64,000 nt of DNA. Source: Streptomyces violaceoruber. Lineage in GTDB: Bacteria; Actinomycetota; Actinomycetes; Streptomycetales; Streptomycetaceae. The notes beneath the pieces are model-generated. The model did no database searches and had not been told where the DNA came from. It saw only the letters and a list, made by a program, of their open reading frames with translations. This document shows positions 57,595 to 64,000 of this stretch, piece after piece; position 1 is the first letter of the stretch, and each line of letters begins with the position of its first letter. Where the stretch lies: the NCBI RefSeq assembly GCF_033406955.1, contig NZ_CP137734.1, positions 4,712,001 through 4,776,000 of the forward strand, read 5' to 3'. The position numbers and the translations under genes are program-made.

Positions 57595-58242
57595 ATGCGC
57601 TACGACTTGGTTATCTTCGACAACGACGGTGTTCTCGTCGACAGCGAGCCGATCTCCAACCGGCTGCTGGCCGGCTATCTCACCGAGCTGGGGCACCCGA
57701 CGTCCTACGAGGACTCGTTGCGGGACTACATGGGTGGTGCCATGCACCGCGTGCACGACCTCGTGCTGGAGCGGACGGGGCGGCGACTGCCCTCGGACTT
57801 CGACGACGTCTTCCACGGGCGGGTGTTCGCCGCGTTCGAGCGGGAGCTGGAACCCGTTCCCGGTGCCGTCGATGTGCTGGAGAAGCTCGCCGCGGACGGG
57901 GTGGCGTACTGCGTGGCCTCCTCCGGGAGTCACGAGCGGATTCGGACGGGGCATCGCACGGCCGGGCTCGACCGGTGGTTCGACGACGAGCGGATCTTCA
58001 GTTCCCAGGACGTGGGGCGTGGGAAGCCGGCGCCGGACCTGTTCCTGCACGCGGCCGCGCGGATGGGCGTGGCGCCGGAGCGGTGTGTCGTGGTCGAGGA
58101 CAGTCCGCTGGGTGTGCGGGCCGCCGTCGCGGCCGGGATGGACGTGTACGGGTTCACCGCGATGACGCCCGCCGAGAAGCTCGACGGAGCCACTCGGCTC
58201 TTCGGGGACATGGGGGAGTTGGCCGACCTGTTGCGCGGCTGA
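57595..58242 (+). CDS. HAD-superfamily phosphatase (beta-phosphoglucomutase-like)
   Basis: A 215-residue HAD hydrolase of subfamily IA. Motif I is LVIFDNDGVLVDSEP (DxDG with Asn between), motif II is YCVASSGSHERI, motif III has GRGKPAPDLFLHAA, and motif IV is CVVVEDSPLGVRAAVAAGM. The helical cap lies between motifs I and II. The substrate is probably a sugar phosphate or nucleotide. TAGGGT (57583-57588) is six bases before the ATG, so the gene has its own leaderless promoter immediately after the rrn terminator. Confidence 0.92.
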   Translation: MRYDLVIFDNDGVLVDSEPISNRLLAGYLTELGHPTSYEDSLRDYMGGAMHRVHDLVLERTGRRLPSDFDDVFHGRVFAAFERELEPVPGAVDVLEKLAADGVAYCVASSGSHERIRTGHRTAGLDRWFDDERIFSSQDVGRGKPAPDLFLHAAARMGVAPERCVVVEDSPLGVRAAVAAGMDVYGFTAMTPAEKLDGATRLFGDMGELADLLRG

Positions 58243-58318
58243 GGCCTGACATTTGTCATGTGCGGATCCGGACGGTTGTTTCTACTGCGGGACCCTGCCC
58301 GGCCGCGAAGCTGAGTGC

Positions 58319-59035
58319 ATGACCAAGCCTCGTAAGTCTCGGACCGTGGTGTCGCTCCTCCTGGACGTGGGCGTGCCCGTCGGGTCGTACTACCTGCTGA
58401 AGGGCGCGTTCGGGATGAGCGCGGTCGCGGCGCTCGGCTGGAGCAGTGCCGGGCCCGTGCTGCGGACCGGCTGGGGGGTGCTGAGGCAGCGGGAGGTGAA
58501 CGTGCTGCCGCTGCTCATCCTGCTGGCCAACCTGGCCGGGCTGCTGATCGGCTTCGGGACGGGGGACGCCCGGCTGATGCTGGCCAAGGACAGCGCGGTC
58601 ACCAGCCTGGTCGGGTTCGCGCTGCTGGGGTCGGTGGCGCTGGGGCGGCCGATGATGACGGCGACGCTGAAGCCGTGGCTGGTGAAGGGGGACGCGGGCC
58701 GGGAGGCTGCCTGGGGACGGCTGCGGCGGGAGTCGCCGGCGTTCAGGCGGGCGGAGCTGCGGTTCTCGGCGGTGTGGGGCGTCGCGTTCGTCGGGGAGTG
58801 CGGGGTGCGGATCGTGGGGGTCTACGCGTTGCCCGTCGACACGATGGTGTGGCTCGGGACGGTCGTCATGATCGTGACGATGCTGGTCGCGTTCGTGGTG
58901 AGTGGTGCGCTGGGGGCGGGGCCCATGGTCCACATGATCGGGGCCGCCGTCACCACGGACGACTCGGCCGACGCGTTCGACGCGGTCCTGGAAGCTGAGA
59001 AGAATTCATCTTTGGTTGGATCTACCCACGGGTAA
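58319..59035 (+). CDS. VC0807-family membrane protein
   Basis: A 238-residue protein with about six membrane segments (VVSLLLDVGVPVGSYYLL, VLPLLILLANLAGLLIGFG, SLVGFALLGSVALG, LGTVVMIVTMLVAFVVSG and others). ARLMLAKDSAVTSLVGFALLGS and RPMMTATL resemble the VC0807 family, whose function is unknown. The cytoplasmic tail is acidic. The ATG at 58319 is preferred; the frame upstream has no start signal. It lies between a HAD gene and an MFS gene on the same strand. Confidence 0.83.
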   Translation: MTKPRKSRTVVSLLLDVGVPVGSYYLLKGAFGMSAVAALGWSSAGPVLRTGWGVLRQREVNVLPLLILLANLAGLLIGFGTGDARLMLAKDSAVTSLVGFALLGSVALGRPMMTATLKPWLVKGDAGREAAWGRLRRESPAFRRAELRFSAVWGVAFVGECGVRIVGVYALPVDTMVWLGTVVMIVTMLVAFVVSGALGAGPMVHMIGAAVTTDDSADAFDAVLEAEKNSSLVGSTHG

Positions 59036-59058
59036 GCCGGGGCCCTACGCTCGCCGCC

Positions 59059-60324
59059 ATGACTGATGTGCTGCGGCGCGGCAGGGCCTCGCTCGCGTTC
59101 GGCTTCTTCGCCCAGGGTGTCGCCTTCGCCCTGCTGGTGACGCGTATCCCGGCCATCCAGGACCGGTACGGCGTCTCCGACGCGCTGCTGCCCGTCTTCC
59201 TCGCCGCCGTGCCGATCCTGGCCGGGGTCGGGAGTGTGGTGAGCGAGCGCCTGGTGCGGCGGGTGCGGCCGAGCCGGCTGCTGCGCTGGTCCCAGCCGGT
59301 GGTGCTGCTGGCGCTGCTCGGCGTCGGGGCGGGGGACCGGGTGGCGGTGCTGGCCGTCGCCCTGGCCGTCTTCGGGCTGGCCGTGGGCGCGCTGGACGCG
59401 TCGATGAACATGCTCGGTGTGAGCCTGCAACGGGCGTACGGGCGCAGCATCATGCTCGGGTTCCACGCCGCGTACAGCCTGGGCGGGATTCTGGGGGCCT
59501 CGCTGGCCTGGGCGGGGGCGCACTGGGACCTGGCGTTGTGGGTGTCGTATCTGCCGGTGGTGGTGCTGCTGTTGCCGGCCGCGCTGGTCGGGAGCCGGTG
59601 GTACGTCGACGGGGGCCGTGAGGGTGCGGAGGGCGCGGGCGCCGGTGAGGGCACGGGCGCCGGTGAGGGCACGGGCGGCGTCGGTGCGGGTGTCGGCTTC
59701 AAGGTGCTGCTGCCGCTGTGCCTGGTCATGACGTTCGCGTACATCGGGGACTCGACCGTTTCCAACTGGAGCGCGAAGTACCTCCAGGACGTGCTGGGGA
59801 GTTCGGAGCAACTGGCCACCGTGCCGTACAACGTCTACATGGTGACCACGCTGGTGGGGCGGGCCCTCGGGGACTTCGGGGTGCGTCGGTTCGGGGCCGT
59901 GGCGGTGGTGCGGGGCGGGGCGGTCGTCGCGGCGGGCGGTTTCGCCGTGGTGGCCTCGGCGCCGGGGGCCTGGGTGGGGATGCTGGGCTTCACCCTGCTG
60001 GGTCTCGGGCTGTGTGTGCTGGTGCCGCAGACGTTCGCGGCGGCGGGGCGGCTGGCGGCGGAGAAGGACGGTCGCCCGGGGGCTTCCGACGCGGCGGTGG
60101 CGCGGCTCAACGTGTTCAACTACGTCGGTTTCCTGATCGGTTCGCCGTTGGTGGGTGCGCTCGGGGACGCCTGGAGCTATCGCGGGGCGATGCTCGTGCC
60201 GATGGTGTTGGTGCTGGTGACGGTCGTGTACGCCCGGTCGTTCGAGGGGCAACCGGACCGATACGGTGGCGGGCATGAGCGGCCGCGCACAGCTGATGTG
60301 GGACGAGGCAGTAACGGGCTATGA
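59059..60324 (+). CDS. MFS transporter
   Basis: A 421-residue transporter with 12 membrane segments and a Gly-rich central loop (about residues 188-213) that holds a tandem 18-base DNA repeat. Opening FGFFAQGVAFALLVTRIPAIQDRYGVSDALLPVFLA is typical of the sugar/fucose-permease-like MFS class. The centre has SMNMLGVSLQRAYGRSIMLGFHAAYSLGG. TACGCT (59046-59051) ends seven bases before the ATG, so it is probably leaderless. It overlaps the next gene by 50 bases. The substrate is unknown. Confidence 0.91.
   Translation: MTDVLRRGRASLAFGFFAQGVAFALLVTRIPAIQDRYGVSDALLPVFLAAVPILAGVGSVVSERLVRRVRPSRLLRWSQPVVLLALLGVGAGDRVAVLAVALAVFGLAVGALDASMNMLGVSLQRAYGRSIMLGFHAAYSLGGILGASLAWAGAHWDLALWVSYLPVVVLLLPAALVGSRWYVDGGREGAEGAGAGEGTGAGEGTGGVGAGVGFKVLLPLCLVMTFAYIGDSTVSNWSAKYLQDVLGSSEQLATVPYNVYMVTTLVGRALGDFGVRRFGAVAVVRGGAVVAAGGFAVVASAPGAWVGMLGFTLLGLGLCVLVPQTFAAAGRLAAEKDGRPGASDAAVARLNVFNYVGFLIGSPLVGALGDAWSYRGAMLVPMVLVLVTVVYARSFEGQPDRYGGGHERPRTADVGRGSNGL
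59641..59676 (+). repeat. In-frame 18-base tandem repeat in the MFS loop
   Basis: GCCGGTGAGGGCACGGGC occurs twice in direct tandem (59641-59658, 59659-59676), encoding AGEGTG twice in the cytoplasmic loop. Length variation between strains is likely. Confidence 0.85.
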
Positions 60325-61447
60325 CTTCGGTCCCGAGCATCCGATGGACCCGGTCCGGCTCGCCCTGACGCGCAGTCTGGTCGGTGCCCTCGGGCTCGAC
60401 CGGGAGGTGGAGGTCGTCGCGGCGCGGCCGGCCGGGGAGTCGACGCTGCGGCTCGTCCACCGGGAGGACTACATCGACGCGGTGCGGGCGGCGTCGGCGG
60501 ATCCACGGTCGGCGGACGGTTCGTACGGGCTCGGGACGGTCGACGACCCGGCCTTCGCCGGGATGCACGAGGTGTCCGCGCTGATCGCCGGGCAGTCGGT
60601 GGGGGCGGCGGAGGCGGTGTGGCGCGGGGACGCGCTGCACGCGGTGAACTTCGCGGGCGGGCTGCACCACGCGATGCCGGGCGCGGCGTCCGGGTTCTGC
60701 GTGTACAACGACGCGGCGCTGGCGATCGCGCGGCTGCTGGAGCTGGGTGCCGAGCGGGTCGCGTACGTGGACGTCGACGTGCACCACGGGGACGGGGTGC
60801 AGGCGGCGTTCTGGGAGGACCCGCGGGTGCTGACGGTGTCGCTGCACGAGCATCCGGCGACGCTGTTCCCGCAGACCGGGTGGCCGGAGGAGACGGGGGC
60901 GGACTGCGCCGAGGGGTCGGCCGTGAACGTCGCGCTGCCGGCGGGGACCGGGGACGCGGGGTGGCTGCGGGCGTTCCACGCGGTGGTGCCGGAGGTCCTG
61001 GCGGACTTTCGGCCGCAGGTGCTGGTGACCCAGCACGGTGCCGACACGCACTTCGAGGATCCGCTGGCGCATCTGGCGGTGTCGCTGGACGCGCAGCGGG
61101 CGGTGCAGGTGGCGTGCCACGAGCTGGCGCACGAGTACGCCGGGGGGCGGTGGGTGGCTCTCGGGGGTGGCGGGTACGCCGTGGTGGAGGTGGTGCCGCG
61201 GTCGTGGGCGCATCTGGTGGGGGTCGCGGCGGGGCGGCCGGTGGAGCCGGAGACGGTGATTTCGGAGGGGTGGCGGCAGGAGGTGTACGCGCGGACGCGG
61301 CAGCTGGGGCCGATGCGGATGACCGATGGGCGGTGGCCGGTGTCGTACGCCTCGTGGGAGGCGGGGTACGACCCTGCGGATCGGTTGGACCAGGCGGTGC
61401 GGGCGGCTCGGCGGGCGGTGTTTCCGTTGCGGGGGTTGTTGGCGTAG
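60275..61447 (+). CDS. AcuC-type histone deacetylase-family protein
   Basis: A 390-residue zinc-dependent deacetylase of the acetoin-utilisation/AcuC group. The zinc and charge-relay residues are in NFAGGLHHAMPGAASGFCVYNDAALAI (His-His, Asp), VDVDVHHGDGVQ (Asp, His) and LVTQHGADTHFEDPLAHL (Asp), and ALGGGGYAV ends the pocket. In Bacillus, AcuC deacetylates acetyl-CoA synthetase; here the target is unknown. TACGGT (60262-60267) ends seven bases before the ATG inside the MFS gene, which this gene overlaps by 50 bases. Confidence 0.93.
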   Translation: MSGRAQLMWDEAVTGYDFGPEHPMDPVRLALTRSLVGALGLDREVEVVAARPAGESTLRLVHREDYIDAVRAASADPRSADGSYGLGTVDDPAFAGMHEVSALIAGQSVGAAEAVWRGDALHAVNFAGGLHHAMPGAASGFCVYNDAALAIARLLELGAERVAYVDVDVHHGDGVQAAFWEDPRVLTVSLHEHPATLFPQTGWPEETGADCAEGSAVNVALPAGTGDAGWLRAFHAVVPEVLADFRPQVLVTQHGADTHFEDPLAHLAVSLDAQRAVQVACHELAHEYAGGRWVALGGGGYAVVEVVPRSWAHLVGVAAGRPVEPETVISEGWRQEVYARTRQLGPMRMTDGRWPVSYASWEAGYDPADRLDQAVRAARRAVFPLRGLLA

Positions 61448-61575
61448 GGGTGGTTTCTCGGGGGCGGGTTCCCGGTTGCCCGGCGTTGGTGCTGGGCGGG
61501 GGTGGGTGCGCAGCCCGGCGCTTACGGGGTGCCTCCCCCAGTGCCTGAACGGCCTGGGAGGTACCCCCACCGCCC

Positions 61576-61603
61576 ACCCGTGCCGCCCCAGCGGCACGAC
61601 TGC
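61576..61603 (+). repeat. Short hairpin repeat, copy 3
   Basis: CCACCCGTGCCGCCCCAGCG and the following GCACGACTGCCCGCAG are the same as in the two long repeats (367-402, 32851-32886). The hairpin GTGCCGC-CCCA-GCGGCAC is at 61580-61597. The rest of the long repeat is absent. The 277-base gap 61448-61724 otherwise holds nothing I can support as a gene. Confidence 0.82.
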
Positions 61604-61724
61604 CCGCAGCTATGGGCGGCTGCGGGGCGGCTGCGACTGCCCGCAGCTCAGTGGTTACGCCGACCGTGCGTAGATTCTTTCGTTTCCTGCCCCGCTCGCC
61701 GGGCGACCCGGCAGCATCGGAGGG

Positions 61725-62540
61725 GTGCTGACCCGCGGAGCTCTTCGGGCTCATCTTCTTGATGTTCGGCTGGCCGGGGTGGTGGCGACCTCTCGGGAGG
61801 TGAGTCTGCGGAGTTACCGGCTGTTCGCCGCTCGGGACCCCCGGGTGCTGATCGGGATCGATCCGGAGCGGGACTGGGGGCCGCGGGAGCTGCTCGGGCT
61901 GATGGCGGAGAGGTGCGGTGTTTCGGCCGATCCGCGCGATGTCTCGGGCCAGGACGTCATCGACCCGGACCGGACCCTCGCGGCGCTGGACGCCTTCGCC
62001 GGGCGGCTCGCGGCGGCCGCCGGACGCCGGGCCCCGGTGCTGCTCGGCACCGGGCACCCGCACCGGCTGCTCGGCTTCTACGTCGCCTTGGCCGAGGCGC
62101 TGTCGGCGGCGGGATGTACTGTCCTCACCCCGGCGCAGGGTCGCTCTGTCGACATAACGACCCGGTTCGGTCTACGCACGTACACCCTCGACTACGTCCG
62201 TGGAGTCGCGTTGGTGCGGGAGCACGGTGCCGGTCGCGCCGGTGGTGAGCCCGGCGCGCACACGCACTCGCCGCTGCCGGTTCGGACCGCGCTGGCCGCC
62301 GCGGCCGAGGGTGGCGGGCCGCTGCCCGAGTTGGTGATCGGGGACCACGGGTGGGTCTGCGGGGCAGGTCAGCTGGGGTTCGAGGCGATCGGGCCGGCCG
62401 ATACGGACGATCCCGCGCTCTTCGTGGGAGAGGCCGAGGGGTCCGTGTCCGTCGCCGTTCCACTCGATGACGCCGTGCGGTCCGAGTACTACCGGCCGCT
62501 TACCCGCTACGTACTCAATCGAGCGTGTCTGTCACGGTAG
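61725..62540 (+). CDS. Conserved actinobacterial protein, annotated elsewhere as phosphatase
   Basis: A 271-residue soluble protein. Segments VSLRSYRLFAARDPRVLIGIDPERDWGPRELLGLM, VIDPDRTLAALDAFAGRLAAA, VLLGTGHPHRLLGFYVALAEAL and FGLRTYTLDYVRGVALV, then ELVIGDHGWVCGAGQLGFEAIG, recur in Streptomyces orthologues that I recall as putative phosphatases; no catalytic motif of a known class is obvious. GGAGGG precedes the GTG at 61725. It lies 129 bases before bdtA. Confidence 0.75.
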   Translation: MLTRGALRAHLLDVRLAGVVATSREVSLRSYRLFAARDPRVLIGIDPERDWGPRELLGLMAERCGVSADPRDVSGQDVIDPDRTLAALDAFAGRLAAAAGRRAPVLLGTGHPHRLLGFYVALAEALSAAGCTVLTPAQGRSVDITTRFGLRTYTLDYVRGVALVREHGAGRAGGEPGAHTHSPLPVRTALAAAAEGGGPLPELVIGDHGWVCGAGQLGFEAIGPADTDDPALFVGEAEGSVSVAVPLDDAVRSEYYRPLTRYVLNRACLSR

Positions 62541-62584
62541 GGAAGCGATGGGTGCACCTCTTCCCCATTCGCATCACCCGCCCC

Positions 62585-62622
62585 TACATTGGGGAGTGAG
62601 CACGCAGCGACGAAGAGTCACC
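62585..62622 (+). promoter_or_regulatory. bdtA promoter with BldD-like site
   Basis: TACATT (62585-62590) is a -10 box. AGTGA (62595-62599) and TCACC (62618-62622) match the two half-sites AGTGA-(n)-TCACC described for BldD, with an 18-base spacer. The site covers the expected transcription start, consistent with repression. Confidence 0.6.
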
Positions 62623-62669
62623 GGAAGGGGAAGCCGGTGGCCGTCGAGTGCGGAAGGTTCAGGTGTGTC

Positions 62670-62882
62670 ATGGCTGCAGCTGGCGAGAGGCCTCTGAACG
62701 AGGTTCAGTTCCTTACCGTGGCGGAGGTCGCCTCGGTGATGCGCGTGTCCAAGATGACCGTGTACCGGTTGGTGCACAGCGGTCATCTGCCCGCGATCCG
62801 GGTCGGACGGTCGTTCCGCGTCCCGGAGCAAGCGGTTCACGAGTACCTCCGCGAGAGCTACGTGGGGGTGGAAACGGCCTGA
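62670..62882 (+). CDS. bdtA: Small MerR-like (excisionase-type) DNA-binding protein
   Basis: A 70-residue protein that is almost entirely a winged helix-turn-helix of the excisionase/MerR class (QFLTVAEVASVMRVSKMTVYRLVHSGHLPAIRVGRSFRVPEQAVHEYLRES, quoted as region 12-63). In S. coelicolor the corresponding gene is known as bdtA, a target of the developmental repressor BldD; a BldD-like site lies upstream here. It is distinct from BldC, which has the same fold. ATG 62670 is chosen with GGAAGG 12 bases upstream; GTG 62637 is an alternative. Confidence 0.85.
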   Translation: MAAAGERPLNEVQFLTVAEVASVMRVSKMTVYRLVHSGHLPAIRVGRSFRVPEQAVHEYLRESYVGVETA

Positions 62883-62991
62883 CGGCCCTCGATTACACCC
62901 TCAGCGCTCGGACCGGTAGGCTGGCCCCTCGTAGGTCGTGTGGGCCCATGGCGCTCACCAACCGAGTGATGAGAAGTGAGCGAGGATAGTC

Positions 62992-63090
62992 GTGGGCTCT
63001 GTTATCAAGAAGCGGCGCAAGCGGATGGCCAAGAAGAAGCACCGCAAGCTGCTGAAGCGCACGCGCGTTCAGCGTCGCAACAAGAAGTAA
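62992..63090 (+). CDS. Ribosomal protein bS22 (AURKAIP1/COX24-type)
   Basis: A 32-residue, strongly basic protein: GSVIKKRRKRMAKKKHRKLL and then KRTRVQRRNKK. It matches the short actinobacterial AURKAIP1/COX24 protein identified in mycobacterial ribosomes as bS22, near the decoding centre of the small subunit. The GTG start is preceded by GAGCGAGGAT. It is too short for ordinary gene callers. A strong terminator follows 24 bases later. Confidence 0.92.
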   Translation: MGSVIKKRRKRMAKKKHRKLLKRTRVQRRNKK

Positions 63091-63114
63091 GCGACGCTGC
63101 GCCGTCGGCGTGGT

Positions 63115-63150
63115 CTGTGGCCCCCCACCGTATTCGGTGGGGGGCCACAG
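63115..63150 (+). terminator. Long perfect hairpin terminator after bS22
   Basis: CTGTGGCCCCCCACCG (63115-63130), loop TATT, CGGTGGGGGGCCACAG (63135-63150): a 16-base perfect stem. There is no long T-run, but a stem this strong is likely to terminate. Confidence 0.85.
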
Positions 63151-63279
63151 TCGTTCGGCCGCCATTTTTCGTCACGTGCCGCGTCCGGCGGTCATCACGG
63201 CGCAACACCTACCGGCTAAGTTGGCCCGCAAGCGGGGAACGCGGCAGGCTACGGTGCAGGCGGAAGGAAGGCGCTGATC

Positions 63280-64000
63280 TTGGGCAAGGTCGTGCTCGTG
63301 ACCGGAGTGGCCCGGCAGCTGGGCGGCCGGTTCGTCCGGCGCGTCCAGCGGGATCCCGGTGTGGAGCGGGTGATCGGCGTCGACGCCGTCGCGCCCGAGC
63401 ACCATCTGGGCGGCGCCGAGTTCGTCCAGGCGGACATCCGGCAGTCGGCCATCGGGCGCGTGCTGGCCCAGACACGTGCGGACACGGTCGTCCACCTGGA
63501 CGTGACGGGCACGCCGCTGGGCAGCGGCAGTCGCGCCTCGGTGAAGGAGACCAACGTCATCGGCACGATGCAGCTGCTCGGCGCCTGCCAGAAGTCGCCG
63601 ACGGTGCGGCGGCTGGTGGTGAAGTCCAGTACGAACGTCTACGGGTCCGCGCCGCGCGACCCGGCCGTCTGCGTCGAGACCACCGCGCCCAAGTCCCTGC
63701 CCAGCGGCGGCTTCGCCAAGGACGCGGTCGAGGTCGAGGGGTACGTGCGGGGCTTCGCGCGCCGGCGGCCGGACGTGTCGGTGACGGTGCTGCGGTTCGC
63801 CAACATCCTCGGCCCGGCCGCGGACACGCCGCTCGCCTCGTACTTCGGACTGCCGGTGCTGCCCACCGTGTTCGGCTACGACCCGCGGCTGCAGTTCGTG
63901 CACGAGGACGACGTGATCGAGGTGCTGCGGGTCTGCGCGGACGAGCCGCGGCGGGGGACGCTGAACAGCGGAACCTTCAACATCGCCGGGGACGGTGTGC
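63280..64000 (+). CDS. NAD-dependent epimerase/dehydratase (extended SDR), partial
   Basis: The first 240 residues of an extended short-chain dehydrogenase; the gene continues past the window. The Rossmann motif is VVLVTGVARQLGGRFV, followed by the NAD-pocket GVDAVAPEHH, VHLDVTGTPLG, KETNVIGTMQLLGACQ, VVKSSTNVYGSAP and VLRFANILGP. The catalytic YxxxK appears replaced by FAKDAVE, so activity as a classical epimerase is doubtful. The TTG start at 63280 is chosen because GGAAGGAAG lies ten bases upstream. Conserved next to bS22 in Streptomyces by memory. Confidence 0.82.
   Translation, partial: MGKVVLVTGVARQLGGRFVRRVQRDPGVERVIGVDAVAPEHHLGGAEFVQADIRQSAIGRVLAQTRADTVVHLDVTGTPLGSGSRASVKETNVIGTMQLLGACQKSPTVRRLVVKSSTNVYGSAPRDPAVCVETTAPKSLPSGGFAKDAVEVEGYVRGFARRRPDVSVTVLRFANILGPAADTPLASYFGLPVLPTVFGYDPRLQFVHEDDVIEVLRVCADEPRRGTLNSGTFNIAGDGV

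Overview
The window looks like chromosomal DNA of a Streptomyces species. It is very GC-rich, uses GTG starts often, and carries a gene neighbourhood I recognise from Streptomyces chromosomes: coaX, lsr2, clpC, sigE-cseABC, disA/radA, ilvD, proC, trpS, an rrn operon, bdtA and a bS22 gene. No tRNA gene, CRISPR array, transposase, integrase or attachment site was seen. Names were assigned by reading motifs and from memory of families; no database search was run.

Layout. 1-6984: end of coaX, a dispersed hairpin repeat, four small genes with promoters placed for leaderless mRNAs, lsr2, a conserved actinobacterial gene, and clpC with two ClgR-like boxes upstream. 7000-16050: the most unusual block, three paralogous NACHT/LRR-type STAND NTPases on the minus strand, with a secreted HAD acid phosphatase gene between two of them. 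16449-24160: an M23 peptidase; a TetR/DHA2 exporter pair with two matching operators; a HATPase / XRE-DUF5753 / DUF397 triad; a LysE-GNAT-hypothetical operon opposite an Lrp regulator; and an APH-like protein. 24190-27788: the cell-envelope stress operon sigE-cseA-cseB-cseC.

28088-43309: mutY, an envelope protein, disA and radA (c-di-AMP synthesis and recombination), a membrane protein that appears to fuse an ECF-sigma-like region, a zinc-binding anti-sigma-like motif, a transmembrane helix and a BACON domain, a Cys-rich protein, Ppx/GppA phosphatase, a sugar isomerase with a TetR gene, ilvD, a Ser/Thr kinase with a PQQ sensor, and an SH3b protein. 43476-50601: a lipoprotein, a membrane protein, a GACCG-rich low-complexity tract, a methyltransferase, an ABC-2 exporter with a perfect palindrome at its start codon, proC, an isochorismatase-type hydrolase and a GlxA-type AraC regulator.

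50556-57572: an auxiliary-type trpS with a Trp-codon leader peptide and four-segment attenuator, divergent from a complete 16S-23S-5S operon that ends in a strong terminator. 57595-64000: HAD phosphatase, VC0807-type membrane protein, MFS transporter, AcuC-type deacetylase, a third copy of the short hairpin repeat, a putative phosphatase, bdtA with a BldD-like site, the tiny bS22 gene, and a truncated NAD-dependent epimerase.

Best candidates for something new are the NACHT cluster with its embedded phosphatase, the sigma/anti-sigma/BACON fusion, and the long hairpin repeat present at two sites 32.5 kb apart.
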